From Zonotrichia leucophrys gambelii (lineage: Eukaryota; Chordata; Aves; Passeriformes; Passerellidae): a DNA stretch of 64,000 nt. Numbering within the stretch: position 1 is the first letter of the stretch; each line of letters opens with the position of its first letter. Below are positions 12,501-26,110 of the stretch, piece by piece. The translations under genes and the position numbers were made by a program. The stretch spans positions 16,742,599 to 16,806,598 of the forward strand of contig NC_088177.1 in assembly GCF_028769735.1 (NCBI RefSeq), in the 5' to 3' direction. The notes under the pieces were generated by a model. That model did no database searches, had not been told where the DNA came from, and saw only the letters and a list, made by a program, of their open reading frames with translations.

Positions 12501-13850
12501 CCAATACTCTTGTTCTTTCCCAGCATACCCCCCAGGAAGGGATGGCAATAATGAGACTTGTTTAAAGATAATAACTCACCATGATGACAAGAAAACCCCT
12601 AAGCCTCATTTAACATCTGACTTTATTGGCCTGCTACCTTCACCATTTACTATACAGCAAAAAACTTGGAAGATAGCCCAAAAAGCAAAGTCACAGTTGC
12701 ACTTCCAAAGCAACAGAAACATGAGCTGAGTGCTTTGATATTCACCAGCCAGTGAAATAAAACTAAAGAAAATTGGTCAGTAGAAGGCCAGTGCTGCTGC
12801 ACACCAAAATGTCCTGTGGAGGCTCTTTGGAGTGAGGAGCAGAAGGAGAAGCTTTTGAGAAAGCCCTTCTGCCTACAAACTGCTTTTTCTCAGTGGAGAG
12901 CATTCCCTGGTGTGGCTGCACCACTGTTCTGGTTGAAATCACACAGGAGGGCACCAGCCAGAGACATCCAGATTCCCTCTGGCATTGCTCCTGTGCCTAC
13001 ACAGCAGTGAAAAATCCCTGTGGAGATACCTCAGCTGGCTCTGGGAAGAGAGCAGGACTTTGGTATGTTTTCAATCAGAGCAGCAGTGCAGCCATTTCCA
13101 GCCGTCTCTGGCTTGTTCATCACTCTTGGGCTCCTGTGCTTTTACCCCTGCTGGGTTTTTGTGCTCCTATACATGCTGGACACCTGTGAAGACAATTCCA
13201 CTTTCTCAGGGCTTCAGGGATTTCAGTGAGAAGGTGGGGTTCTTTGTGCTGCTGGCATGGGATGTGTAGAACGGCCTTGCCTTCCCAGGATGCCAAAGCA
13301 ATGAGTGCAATGTTATGGCCTTGTGGTTTTTAAAACACAAAATATGCACAAGACAAAGAAACCTGTGAAGTGCTGGCTGCCATGAGAGAGTGATTAGGTT
13401 TAGACTACAATTTACTTTTTGCTGATTGGTGGAGGGACTATTTTTAATGTTTTCCTTGTGGAAGATGTCAATCCCTGGTAACTTTGCTGATGATTTTACT
13501 CAGCCCTGAACACCTCTGCACTGGATCTCACAGCAGATTTTCCACTGCCTTTATCTCAGTACCAGTTGAGTGTTGGGGATGCTGCTTGCTTTTCCTCAGT
13601 GTCTCCTCAGGCAGCTGGAATTGCTGCAGCCCCTTGGAATGAGGGGCAGGGGGGATGCTCTGACCCTTTGTACCATTCTGTGTGCACTGGAGGGGGCAGC
13701 AGCCTCAGCAGAGCTGGAGTGATCCAGCTTTGAGGGGTTTCCAAGAGATAACTGAGGTCTTGGCTGTGTGGGGTTGGGCTCACAGTGGTTGTGAGGCAGC
13801 AGCAGGATGTTTGTGCATGTTATCAGCAAGAACTCATAAATCTGTATTCA
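12501..13850. other. GC-richer patches, unclassified
   Basis: Two GC-richer patches (about 12800-13260 and 13500-13810) are CTG/CAG-rich and CpG-poor and hold overlapping open frames on both strands. An acceptor-like tract TTGTTCTTTCCCAG ends at 12523 and is followed by about 68 open codons to a TGA at 12727-12729. No donor or known domain supports an exon. The patches may be old unclassified repeats or simply local composition. Confidence 0.4.
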
Positions 13851-16800
13851 GGAAGAGCATCTTGTGTATAGGGAAATGTCTTGTTATTTCTCAAGTGTTT
13901 CTATAAGGAGGGACCAATGGTTTGCTTAAATACTGCAGAAAAAAAAAAAACCTGTTTAACTGTGGTGCTCTTTTTGTGAGTGAGTTTTGGTGTTCTGCTT
14001 TCCGTCCTCAGGAAACCCCAGTGCCACAGGGTTTATGTGCAGCAGGGAGATGGGAATCCACCCTCCAAAAGCTGCTGTAAATAGGAATTATGTGAGTGAA
14101 TTATGCAGGAGGTAAAACTGAGGAAATAGAACAAAGTAGTAATTGTCCTTTGGAAGGGTTTTATTATCTTTAGACAGCAAAAATATTTGTTTCTAGAGTT
14201 TGTGGCTCAAGCTGAGCCAAATCCCTTTTGCACCATTTGACCAAAGTGGAAGCAATGAAAAAATGAGACATAGAATAGCCTCTAAAGGCTTTTTCTTTGT
14301 ATGTAGTTGTCAAAGAATATATAAGTCGCTAACAATGCTTAAGAAAATACAATGTTTGAATTAATTTCCTTAAAAATAAACTGGATGTATTGACATATTT
14401 ATTCCCAAGTAATTTAGTTAAACATTACTACTTAATCCAAAAAATTAAGTCCTCTATACTACACAAAGAGTAAAAAACTCATGTATGGAATAACTGAAAG
14501 TAAAATTCCATCCCAATCCACCATAATGACCAAAGCATAAGTGTACCAGAAAGTGATAGATTAAACTCTACTAAAATTTGCAGTTTCTTCTGATGAAGTT
14601 TGAACTTATCCAGATCTTATTAATCACTTCCACATACTCCTCCAGGCCATAAATTACTGCTTCACATGAAGACGTGACTGCAAAATTCATGTAGACATTC
14701 TAACACTCCCAAGATGAATGCAGGAGCAGCAATGTCATAAAATATATTCATTACTTATATTTGTTGTTGGTTATTACTGGGAAGTAGTAATCTAATGTTT
14801 ACTAGTTTTTTTGCAACTCCACATATAACTTGAGGCAAAAGTCCTATTTTTTTTTCATTGGGGATGGGAATTTTTTAGCAAGAAAATATTCACAGACCTG
14901 CAAGTGTGTATTTTAAATTTATTCTATTGAGAAAGTGGCATGCATTGGAAATTAGAATTATTTTGCAGCTAGGTGAAGGAAAAATTACTTTCTCAAGCTC
15001 AGAGTCTGAGTGAAGAACTTGTTCATGACTTTTGGTCTGTATTGTCTGGTCATGGGTAAAGACAGACTTGAGGAGGGGAGAGATAGAGCTCAGGTATCTT
15101 CAATTTAAAAAAATCTGACGGCTTCCTCTGGTGACTAAATATCAGCACAAAAAATCAAGGGGGGGGGTGAGAAATGATAGAAGCTTAATGAATTATTTCC
15201 TGTTGTTGTGTAAAACTGTGATGGTGTTGTGTGTAAGCTGTTCATGGTACAGCAGATTCTGAGCTCACAGAGCATGTGTACAGCATCTCACACAGAGACA
15301 GAAGACCTGAAATTAAATTGTAACCTACCTCTTTATTTGTTTTGCATCTGAAATACTTCCAAGCTCAGTCTTCATCAGCATGGCAGCCACAGCTGCACTC
15401 AGACAAGCAGTGCTTTCCTGGTTGCTTGCAGGTGCTGCTCTGGCAGAAGCACTGGCATGAAACTGCCACTTTTGTCGTAGGAATTCAACAGTTTTTGCAT
15501 TCAGAAACTGTTTTACCACAAATGGTTCTCCCTGAATACAGTGGCAAAGCAAAAACTTTGCTGTTCGTGGCTCAGAGCAAACTGAGAAATTAATACTGGG
15601 GAAAAAAGGGAACTGTTGTAGGGCTTACATGGAAATGAAAAAGAGGTATGGGAAGATGTCAGCAGAACAGAAATGGCATCACTTACTGCTTAATGTAGGT
15701 CTGTCTGGAGGAAATAGTCTGATTTTTATCAAGTTGACCTATCTCCTTGAGAACAATCCACACTCTTAGTTAAGGTTGTCATGGATAAGCATATCTGTGA
15801 AAGATCCAAGGCAGAACTTGTGATTCATATCCTTGTGTCAAAGCAAACAACAGCTTTTAGCTCAGCATACAAAGTTATTTCCTCTGGATTTCAGACCCTG
15901 TTTCAGAACAAATTGAAGTCCAACACAGACATTTCTCTGTTGGTTTCCTACAGACACATTGAACAATCTAAGTTTCACCTATTTTTTTAGCTTCTATTCA
16001 ACACTTAGGAGTGCACTTCTCTCACTGAACTTCTGATCCTTTAAAATTAAATTACCCACTCTTGGTGAACCAGATTAAAAGAAAAAAACCAAAATATTAT
16101 AAAGCAGAATAATATTACTTTGCCCTGGTTTTCCTGATTAAACCCTGTTAGGATGGATGTCTTCCCTCATGGAAATTATTTCCTTGATGTACTCCTTGAT
16201 GGGCTGCCCTTCAGTTATTTCTAAAAGTTACAAAGGGATTTTTTTAATGCTTGTGTGTTTCAGAACTTGGAATCAGTTATTTCAAACACAACCGGAGCCC
16301 TACCCCTGAACTCATCAAAACTTTTCCTCACATAAACAAATCCTAAAGTGTATATTATGTTATAGTTCAGGCACTTAGCACAACCTCAGTGACAGTTAAC
16401 TATTAGGCCATTTTTCCTTTCAGGAGGATAGAAAAAGTGGTTGCTAGTTGCTATTAAGATGATAGTAAATCTACTTATAATCTGATTTACTAATCTGAGG
16501 CTCTCTAGTTTTATCAGTGAGGACACTGTGCTAGAGTGAGGAGAAAAGGCAGGTAGCACTCAAAACCCTTCAGTAGCACTGGCACTGTACATTGCAGGAT
16601 AAATCTAGAGTTATTACTAAATAAAGACTGTGGCTTAACCTCCCTCCAGCAGTGCCTATCTTGGGATCTCTGAACTGCAGCTATCCCCTCTGTTTGTGGA
16701 AACTTTCAGGTAGAAAGCTCTCTTCCATATTTCTATTTATGAAGTAGTTTCCTGACTGAACTGTGATTGTAGGTCCAAGTCACAATAAGATGTGCTGTTT

Positions 16801-18073
16801 AAAGACAATTGTTGTTCTGCAGGTTGATGCTGTGATTTCTCCAGTGCTTCAGCCAGTGCTCACAGCCTGCTAAAGAACATCTAATTGTTGAGACAAACAG
16901 AAATCAATGGCAGGAGCAACCTCCACCTTCCAAAAATGGATTAATGTGCAATGAGGAAAAGCCGCCTCTCCTTGGAACTTGACTGGCTCCAAGATCCATT
17001 TTCTGTGTGTGCCTTCTGTCCCACTGCCTGCGCTGTGCAAAAACCAATAACCAGCTTTGACATTATCTCCACCACTTGTGTCCCTAAAATTTCGTTCTGC
17101 TTCTGGGTGTTGTTTCCCAGACTCTATCAATTAGGTTGTTCTTTTAACCTTTCATTCCTCCTTCCCTTCTGTCCTCTGTGATTCCATTTGTGTCTTTGCT
17201 GATCATTTCCTAATAAAATAGTTCTGTGATTTTTAAATTTATAGTGAGAGACTGCAGACCTCACTCAGAATACAGTACCTGCTAGGTGTCTGGGGATTAT
17301 GTTTATACATTGCATTTGGAATATGTAACTGTTTAATTTTTTTATTAATATGGGAAAGGATTGGCCAGAAACCTTCATTTTTACCTCTATCAATTTTATC
17401 TCCCCTAGAAATCACCAAATAATTAAATCAAGAATTTAGGATAAGTGAAATATTTCATTTACCTGAGGTAAAAGCATCTTGTCTTCCTTAGATGAATATA
17501 GATAAGAAAGTGTCTTATTCTGAAAAGCAATGTTTTCCGTAGTGATAGGAAAGACACTTTGGAAGGACTATTTTATTTATTTCCAGGTAATCCATTTTTG
17601 TAAAAATGAGAGGGAAATTATTTACATAGAAAAAAGATTCTGAAAATATCTTAAATGCAAAATTACCAGTTTAGAGTTATTGTAATTAGTGCTTCCCACA
17701 CTATATTCATGCCATTCTGTCATGGCCATTTGACAAATGCTGCTGATTTGGAAGCCTAGATAAGAAATATTGCTTTAGACTTTTAAAGTAGGAGTTTAGC
17801 AGTATCATCCCACATTTCTCAGGAATCCATTTATAATCTAAACCTAATATGAGACATGCAAAGCGCTGTTTTTACCATTTCTAAGAATGTTCTTTCCAAG
17901 TAATAAAATACTCTATGGTGCAATAGGGATCAGCTACTTAATCACTGAAAGGTCAAAGAGGTCCAGAAACAATAGTTAATGATTCATTAATGTTGGAAAG
18001 GTAGGCAGAGATGGGAATGCTCATTCATCTTTTAGGAGTGGATGGATGAGTCTGCAGTGGGTACCCAGGCTCT
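13851..18073. other. AT-rich noncoding stretch
   Basis: Runs include 12 A at 13939-13950 and an uninterrupted 9-G run at 15159-15167. A short direct repeat TCCTTGATG occurs at 16181 and 16193. Open frames are short and on both strands. No transposon or RNA gene is seen. Confidence 0.55.
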
Positions 18074-18108
18074 GGTTGGTTGGATTGTTGGTTTGTTTGC
18101 TTGTTTTT
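18074..18108. repeat. Imperfect GGTT/GTTT simple repeat
   Basis: About 35 bases of degenerate GGTT then GTTT units, with interruptions. It is typical microsatellite-like low-complexity sequence. Confidence 0.85.
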
Positions 18109-19273
18109 GCTCCAAGCAGAATTCACGAGGGCTGGAGCTGAGTGTTGCTCTCCTCTTCCTTGTGCTCCCTCTTGCTGTGTCCCCTCCCTCATGAACTGCA
18201 GCTTTGGGGTGTCCAATTTATATTTACAGTTCATACATCAGAGAGGGACAACTGAGCTCCTGAGATATTTTATTTTTTTTTAAACTCTGAGTGTTAAGGG
18301 CTGGCTGAGAAAATCTACATTTGCCGACATGTGTTTTCTCCTCACATTCTCTTTGTGTTGTTGGAAATTAGGAAAGCAAAATGATGTTCCTGTTAAGAAC
18401 AAAATGCACCATAAACTCTTATGTCCCTCTAAGCAAAGACCTCACCAAATTATGGTGAAAAGAGAGCAAAAGAAAAGACTTGGATCCCAACTGTGCGTTT
18501 GCACATTTTAGGCTGTGTATGGATAGTTCATAGAAGTGAGGGAATATTTCATTTATGCTCATATTAATGTGTTTATACACACACACATATATATATAAAA
18601 TACCTGAATCTTTTTCTCATTAGAAAGACAGAAGTTAAATATTTGGAAATAGACTCTTGGAAGCTATTGAGTACCAGAATGCCTTGAATTCACAAGGTCT
18701 ATTTTCAACTCTTTTCTTTTTCCTACAAAGAGACTTACTTAAGTGAACTGTCCTTTCAGCTAATTCATGACAAATTAACTCAGAATGTTTTTTGAATTTT
18801 GTGAAGTTTTATGGAATGATGATGGAATAAATGAGAAAGGAAAATGATTCCTTTGAAGGTGGTGGTAAACATGGCTTATGAAAGGGAATTATCTGTTATA
18901 AATTAATAGAAAAGAATTCCAAATTGGAGTAAAGCAGTTTTGATTATCTTCTTAAAGTGCCTATTAGTAGAAATTGATTTGAGATACTAACTCAGCTCTT
19001 ACTACTTTGCTCGCTGTAAAGTATATTATTCTGGCCTTAATTGTGTCTTGCCATGTTTGATATTGACATAGCCAAGGCTGGACTTGGTCAATAATCACAG
19101 CTGATTATCATCACTAAAAATAACTTCACATTGTTAATTAATTGAGTGTATTAACCACCCAGCAGCGTCCTGGTGAAAATTTATTAGAATGTCAAATGAA
19201 GTTATTAGATTAAATAAGAAAGGTTGTATAAATTAACACCATAATAATCAGTTTGCATTATCTTACTGAAAGA
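18109..19273. other. AT-rich noncoding stretch
   Basis: Apart from the AC/AT microsatellite inside it (18577-18597), no gene, transposon or structured element is evident. A GC-richer segment near 18120-18200 keeps opposite-strand frames open without a recognisable product. Confidence 0.55.
18577..18597. repeat. Compound AC/AT microsatellite
   Basis: Five AC dinucleotides (18577-18586) run directly into an AT alternation (18587-18597). This is a compound dinucleotide tract that is probably length-variable. Confidence 0.95.
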
Positions 19274-19368
19274 TGACATAGACATATTAGACATATATGT
19301 ATAATAAATGGCATAGACATATATTATAGACATATAGACATATATTAGACATGTAATATACATACATT
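19274..19368. repeat. AGACATAT-type degenerate tandem repeat
   Basis: AGACATAT or a close variant recurs at least five times in about 95 bases, separated by AT-rich spacers (ATAGACATATTAG, ATAGACATATATTATAG, ATAGACATATATTAG). This fits a decayed short minisatellite of roughly 8-16-bp period. Confidence 0.85.
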
Positions 19369-19556
19369 TCCGTATTTAATGTTGCAGCAGTTTAACTCCA
19401 CTTTCTGTATCAACAAACAGGAAGTACCACAGCAGCCGTGTTTTGATTTTCTGCCTTGGAAAGAACTCTTATTCTAAATAAGCCGTGCCAATAAGCTGAG
19501 GAAAGATGTAATGGAAAAAACCCAACTCACAACCCAAATTAAGTGCTGAAAGTTGT

Positions 19557-19727
19557 TCACAGAGACTGTGGGGTCTCCCTCCTTGGAGATACTCAAAACT
19601 CTCCAGACATGGTCCTGAGAAAACAGCTTTAGGTGAGAGCTTTAGGTGACTGTCCTATAGCAAGAAGACTGGATGAGATGACTTCCAGAGGTCCCTTTTA
19701 ATTTCAACCTTTTTCTGATTTTGTGAA
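19557..19727 (+). mobile_element. CR1 LINE, truncated 3' end (sense)
   Basis: The sequence follows the 3' end of avian CR1 non-LTR retrotransposons: GGGTCTCCCTCCTTGGAGAT, ACTCAAAACT, ACATGGTCCTGAG, then GGATGAGATGACTTCCAGAG, GTCCCTTTTAATTTCAACC and a terminal TTCTGATTTTGTGA. The terminal piece resembles two decayed copies of the CR1 8-bp end repeat. Only the last ~170 bases remain, as expected for 5'-truncated insertions, with no reverse transcriptase. A 13-bp tandem duplication sits inside (AGCTTTAGGTGAG at 19625, AGCTTTAGGTGAC at 19638). Divergence suggests an old, inactive copy. Confidence 0.88.
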
Positions 19728-22700
19728 ATTTAAATATTCTTAATGTTGTGTGGTAGTTCAGAAACTCACTCTCACCAAGAAGGTTTACTCTACCTGTCTC
19801 AAATAATTCTGCTGCCAGACCTGGCACATCAATTAATATTTTCCTGTAAAAGCCCACAGCAGCTCTTTTAATTTAACAGATGACACTTTTAGGAACTTTT
19901 TAGGGATAAAGGGAAAAACCCAAACTCAAACAAAGAAAAAAAAGTTTTAAGAGTTTTCCAGGGAAATCAAGGCTTTGTCATATGTTACACTTGGATGCAT
20001 GACCTCCAATGCTATTTATCAATGCAGTGTTCAGTCTGAGATTAAGATATTTTTGCTTTTATGTAGAGGCATGGAACCTTGAACTATGAGAATTAGAGCA
20101 CAAGGAAAATTTGCTTTGGTACTTTCATTTCCTATTTGAATTAATCCTTAAAGAATAAACTGTTCTTTATGATTTATACAGTCAGTTTGATCTGAGTTTC
20201 CTGAAAGAATTGATAATTCATAAACCTTTTTCCCATTTCTGTGGATTAGTGTTTAATCTTTGTGAGAGTCATGTTCACGTAAGTCCATTCCTTCTCTGCT
20301 CAAAAGCAGACCTGTAAAACTTTAAATAGTTACCCCAGTTAGGACAATACTGATGCTGCAATGAGAAGGATCTGAAAGAAAAGACAACATTAACTTGCTT
20401 TCATATTTTTTAGTTTTTTTTGAGTTTCTTTTTCTCATCCATCTCTAGATATCCCAACTGCACATATTCATGTACCTCCTCAAGAACTCACTGCTCAGGT
20501 CACTGCTGTGTGATTTGTCACGTAGGCACTTCATTAAACACGTTTTCCTTCCTCCCATGCTGTGTTGAGGGCTTGGGTGGGGTTCTTTGCTTTGTTTTTA
20601 TTTTATTACTTGATATGACACTATCAATCACAGAACTGCAAAGTTAAGACAAACATGAAGTTGATCTCAAAGCCAAACTGTGCCAAGAGCTGGCTTTCAT
20701 GCTTAAAGTGCCAAGCCATCATATTCAAGTTACCACAGATCACATCTGTAGTACTGATTGCAATCCACACTCTCCACAGTCGTGTCCAGGAATAGGTTCT
20801 GACACTCCCCACACTATTTCAGGCATGCTGGCAGATGATGATAGGATTTATATGTCCAAACAGACTTCCTTTTTTTTTTTTTTAATTCCAGCATTTCAGC
20901 CAACACTCAGGTCAGGCTTCGCTTTAAACTTGTTTGTATTAGGTGGATACATTATTGCATTATTACTTCCCTTTCCTGAATATAATTATTTGCCATAAAT
21001 GAATCTTGTCTCGAAAGACAAAACAATTTGGGTAATACAGTTTGGGGAGAGTGCCTACTTAGGTTTTCCATGTGCCATTACTAAAGATATGATATTCATT
21101 TAAAAAGAGGAAAAAATGCCTTCATACCCTGAGGAAGCTCAAGAATCAGATTAAGGGATAATAGATCATTATCAGGACTACATAAACATCTTTTGTATTG
21201 ATTAATCCATGTTACAACTCTTCAAAAGAGCTAATAGTTTTAGTGCCAAATCAAGAGATTGCAGGTTCCAGTGAGGAAATGGCTGTAATTGCCATTTGGG
21301 TGGTGGATAAGGGATGATGATTAGGCACCATCCATCACCGTGATCCAGCAGTGGAGCTGCTGGCCACAGCGGCCATCATTAAACAGACACTGAATTGCAC
21401 AGCACGTGCTGCTCTCTGGTACCCACTCAATGTGCTAAAATAACAATAAGGAAAGGGATTGCTATTCAGTGTGCATCTCAGCATGAAGCTTCTAATTTCT
21501 GGGGATTCTCCTTGTCTCTGGACCATCTCTCATCACACATAAACTAAGCAGGGATATTATTTCAGAATATTCTGTTTATGGTGTGACCTGGCATCCAATC
21601 ACATAGAAAATGCAGTACTTGATAATGCAAGGCTTTTTTCCAAAATAAAAATGTAGAGAATTAAAGGCTAAAATTTTCCCTCACTGGCACATGTTCTACA
21701 AACACTTCTGGGGCAATTTGTTTCTGTAGAACTCGTTTTCTTTTGTAAGACAGATTTTGCTTGGAGTCTTTGTAGGTCCCTGTCTTCATTAGACACGAAA
21801 TGTTACTGGTGTCCCTAAGAAGAAGGAGGGAACTTTTTTAGTTAGAAGTAATTAGAATTATTAGTCCTCCATGTTTGAGACCTATGTAACACCTTCCACT
21901 ATAACTGGGAGTTAATAACAGAAAACCTCTATTTTATCTGCAACTAAGTAAAGGGAATCAGAATCTGGAAAAAAGTTAATTTTGAATAAAGTTCCACATT
22001 GATAGCTCAAATCCTTTTAATTAGTTAGTCTTCTTTCAGAAGAGTAAAATAAAAAAGTATGTATCTGCAATAGCTTTTAATTTTTAACATTTAAGTTTTA
22101 CTAGTACTAATAGAATTGTCCCATTTTTTTCATTCAAACACACATGTGAAATGCAGTTTGAAAGGTGTTTTGTGTTAAGCCATGAGTCATCCATTTGAAA
22201 CTGAATTCCTTATGGTAAATGGTGGCATTAGGGCAATTATTGGCAATTCACAGTTATTCACAGCTAAAAGCATTCTCAAGTGGATCTAGCCAGTTCAGAG
22301 GTGATGGCTTCTTAAGGCAGCAAAAAGCCACTTGCTTCATCTTTATCCTTTTTTGTAGTCTTGCTCACTGCTTTCTAGAGAACATTTTAAGTGCCCCATA
22401 ACTTTGAATTCAATTATTTTAAAATTGTTTTTTACAAGCTTCCATAAGGGTTCCATTCCAGGTTAGCACTAATGAGGACTCACAATGAGCAGTTACCTCT
22501 AAAACACTTCCAGCTGGGGCCTGCCTTTCTGTAGCTGATCTTGACTGAAAAATTTTTTGCCAGTATTAGCTGTCCTATGTCATCCTACAGCATTCTTTAT
22601 AATATTTATATCAATGCAGGATTACAGTGGTAAGATTTTAAAATATTGTTCCGCAGCTTCCAGAACAGCTCATTGAAGTAAAAGCAATTATCTAGATGAT

Positions 22701-25456
22701 GTTGATCAGAATAGCTATAAATAAGATGTGCTTGTACAATGGCTTATCACAAAATGGCCAACATAGAAGTGGTTAAAATTTCTGTTCCCTTAAAAAATAC
22801 AGCGACTTAGTCTTCTTTTTGCACAAATTTTCCTCTACTTCCTTTGCAACTGAGCAATCAGATATTTTGAGAGCATCAGAAAACAAGATTGGAGTTCAAA
22901 CCCGAAAAAGAGCCTTTTACAATCTATACAGTACTTTCTAATAGAAAGCTCATTTTTAAATTGTGCCTATGTTAGATTGCAAATTGCAAATGTTTTGGAG
23001 GTTGTTATTCCCAGAGATGCTTGTAAAAAGTATGTTTTCAAAAATATCTCCACAATGTGAAGCATTACAATACATTATTGACTAATGGTATTAAAATAAA
23101 AGTAGAGCTAAGTATTCAGCAACAAAAGAGGTACAGATGCAACTTAATATATTGAGAATGTCAATTTAGAATTTAGAGGGAATTTTTCATTCTACATCCT
23201 TTTCAGATCTATTTTTCAAAGCTTTGGTGCTGTAAGGTTTCTAGGACTCTTCTCTTCCTTCCACCACAAGATTATTGCCTGAGTGAGACCACCCTGGCAT
23301 TTTTTCCCCCCAGCATTCTCTCAGAATTTCTTTTACTTGGATTTTTCTCATTCCTCCTAGATTCAGCTGATTTAAATACTTCATTGACCTCCTTTCTATC
23401 TTATACTCTCTGAGGACTGCTATTGAAAAGTTACCCTATCATTATAACCCCTGAATTATTGCTGTGTGCAACTCTGCGTTCACTAGTTGTTTTAATATTT
23501 CATTAGAAGAAAAAACGTTGGTCACCTTTTGTTACTCTGCTCTGAACTCAAACATTTCATTTATTTCTTTCTGAAATGTTACTCCCAGAACTTAGTGTTA
23601 TTTTTAATGCACATTTCCACCAAACTAGATTAAGAATTCATTAGTAAAACCACTTGAAATCACTTCAGTTGCAGAAGCACTGGGCTGAGCATTCACTGAA
23701 GCCAAAACCAAATCCTTGCAATCTGAAGTCTGTTACATCAAGCCCATGTCCATAATTAAAAAAAAAAAAAAAGGTTGAGGCATGCACGAGAGGATTGACT
23801 TGAATACTTATGATTTGACATGTAGTTTTTGGTCTTTTAGCATTTAAAACTTTTCAGATGTATAAAATTCAGAGTGACAACTCAAACAGCAGGAAAGTTT
23901 GAAGATGCAGACTTTTGGAGGGCAGTGGTCTGTTACATATTTTTCTTCCAGATAAATTATCACGTAAAGCGAGTAGAATTTGTATTCCAACAGAAAAAAC
24001 CCATAGGTGGAGACTTTCCTGTTATCACAAAAGCAAGTTGGGTTCTGACTTTAATGTTATTCTGACTTAAACGTGACAAATGCTTCATTTGAAAACTGTC
24101 AGCCAGCATCTTCCAGCTGGAAATGAAAGGGGAGAAAGAACACCAGTCCTTTTTGTTATGTTATTCTAGCAAAAATAAAATGGCAGACAGTCATAAAAGT
24201 GGAAGAAAACACAGTGGTGATGTTTGTACCCAGTCAAGCGCAGCTCTCCTTTCATCTGGATAATGAATCATTCCCACATTCACAGGCAAGTTTTCACTTT
24301 CTCTGACATGTAGGTTTTAATCAACAGATTGACATTGTCTACAGAAAATTGCCTGTGATCAGGGCAGTCCTCAGCTGGGGAGAAGTACAGCTGCAGAATT
24401 GTGTAGGTTTGCAGGTTCCCTGGTAGTTTTGGCGAGGAGTAACCCCTCAGGCTCCTTTTCCTGCCATAATGCTGGCATATTTTACCTTCTTTATCTTGCT
24501 GCACAAGTCAGATAGCTACACTCATCTACAGATGGGATTATTTATCACTTGCCTAGCAAGCCCTGCTAGTTTGCCAGTAGCCCATGGCCTTGATAAACTC
24601 TCTGGGACGGAGGATTTGCTCATTGTTTCCTTCTTGTACTACATCAGAGCTCATGAACACGACCCACTTGCAAACATCCTTCAGCTGCCACGTGGACTTG
24701 ACCTCGAGCTGACTTTGACACAATAATTGCCAGAAAAGAGCCAGACTTGACACAGTGATTTACTTAAGTGTATGCCCATTTTACTGTGTGCTGTATAAAC
24801 CAGCACATTGCACTGTTTACAGCACTTCACTAATATATTTGGAAAAGTAATTGTATAGTTGTAACTATGTAAAATTGCTTATATGAGTGTGACAATGTGG
24901 TGCGCTGCTGCTAAGAAGGTTTTAATCAACTCAACATTGGGTTCATTTGGTTACTAATCTCAGATGTCTAGGCTTCATTTTTATATTATGGGGAGGAAGT
25001 TTCCATAAATATTCAAGACAGGCTAAGTAAAAGTAATTATTTAGGGCTTAGCAGGGAGTGTAAGCAATAGAATGTAAAGCCATATGAGCTGAAGTAGAGA
25101 TGATTTTTTTTTTATATAAAGTAATTCTTTGAGTATAAGCTAGATTTACAGGAAAACTGTGGATCATCAACATCATATGAAAGCAATACAGTAAACTTGT
25201 TTACTTGGAATATACATGTGCTTCAAGAGTCACCTTGTACAGAAAAGACGAGCTTTAATTACAATAAAACATCTGTTCCTCTTACAAAATGGAAGCCAGC
25301 TCCTAAAAAATAGTGGCTTTTTCCCTCCTGCATTCTTTCCTTATGCTTACAGCTTTACAAATATGTGGTGTCTGAAAATGTTTTCGGAAACTTTACTGGC
25401 ACAATCAATCTCCTCTGTGGGGTCAGTTTGTGACAGGGATTTGCTGGCTGGTACCT
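19728..25456. other. AT-rich noncoding stretch
   Basis: It contains a 14-T run at 20870-20883, followed by a CCAG that gives an acceptor-like tract, and a 15-A run at 23758-23772. Frames at 24469-24753 are open on both strands, as expected of a slightly GC-richer segment. No family is recognisable. I see no CR1, LTR, SINE or RNA gene in these 5.7 kb. Confidence 0.55.
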
Positions 25457-25689
25457 TGGGCTTTGGGGAGCCTGGCATCTCTGGGATTGCAGGGCTGGGA
25501 TCCTGGGCTTTGGGGTTCCTTGCAGCTCTGGGATTGCAGAGCTGGGATCCTGGGCTTGGGGGAGCCTCGCAGCCTTTGTGTTGTGGCGCTGGGATTTTGC
25601 TCTTTGGGGATCCTGGCATCTCTGGGATTGCAGACTGGGATCCTGGGCTTTAGTGACCCGTGCAGCCCTGAGATTGCCAGGTTTGAATC
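25457..25689. repeat. 47-bp G-rich minisatellite, five copies
   Basis: Five tandem units lie at 25457-25503, 25504-25550, 25551-25597, 25598-25643 and 25644-25689 (47, 47, 47, 46 and 46 bp). Shared landmarks are TGGGCTTTGGGG at the start, CTCTGGGATTGCAG in the middle and CTGGGATCC at the end. Copies 3 and 5 are the most diverged. The unit is not a multiple of three, so the frame shifts each copy; the apparent Gly/Leu/Trp-rich open frames are by-products. Several G-triplets are close enough for a canonical G-quadruplex (25483-25515). Confidence 0.95.
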
Positions 25690-26110
25690 ATGGCTGTGCT
25701 CCTGTAGGTGCTTTTGTTCATGGTTCCCCTCGGCTTCTTGATGAGCGCACGTGGCTCTGCTGGGCTGCTGTGGGTGTCCTCTGGTTCCACAGCAGTAGGT
25801 GCTGCTGAACATCAGACTTGTGAGCAGCCCCAGGCTCCCCAGTCAGCTCTGGGTTTGCCACAGCTCTGCCCCTGCACTTATTGTGCCAGGACACAGCCCA
25901 GGCTCAGCCTTCCCCATGGAGGTGCCTGTGGATTTCACCCTGAGCTGCCTTGCCCAGGTGTGCAGGGCCAGACCCTGCCCTGCCGCCACACCATGGCCCC
26001 TCTCCCTCCATCCCTCACCACTGCTGCACCTTCCTTGGCCTTCCCAAAACACAGCCTTAAGGTCTTGTCCAAGTTAAAAGCAAAATGGAAATTTCAGAAA
26101 AGAGAGTGAG
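25690..26110. other. GC-rich, stop-poor stretch next to the minisatellite
   Basis: G+C is clearly higher than in the surroundings, with few CpGs. An ATG frame at 25720-26109 encodes 129 residues. It opens with a hydrophobic stretch (MVPLGFLMSARGSAGLLW) and is then Pro/Ala/Cys-rich. Frames are also open on the minus strand (25843-26052), and the composition is that of stop-poor GC-rich DNA, so coding is not supported. No family similarity is recognised. Confidence 0.35.

Noticed and set aside
25430..25812. Gly/Leu/Trp-rich repeated open frames on both strands
   Set aside because: They are translations of the 47-bp minisatellite, whose unit length breaks the frame each copy; G-rich, stop-poor DNA explains the openness.
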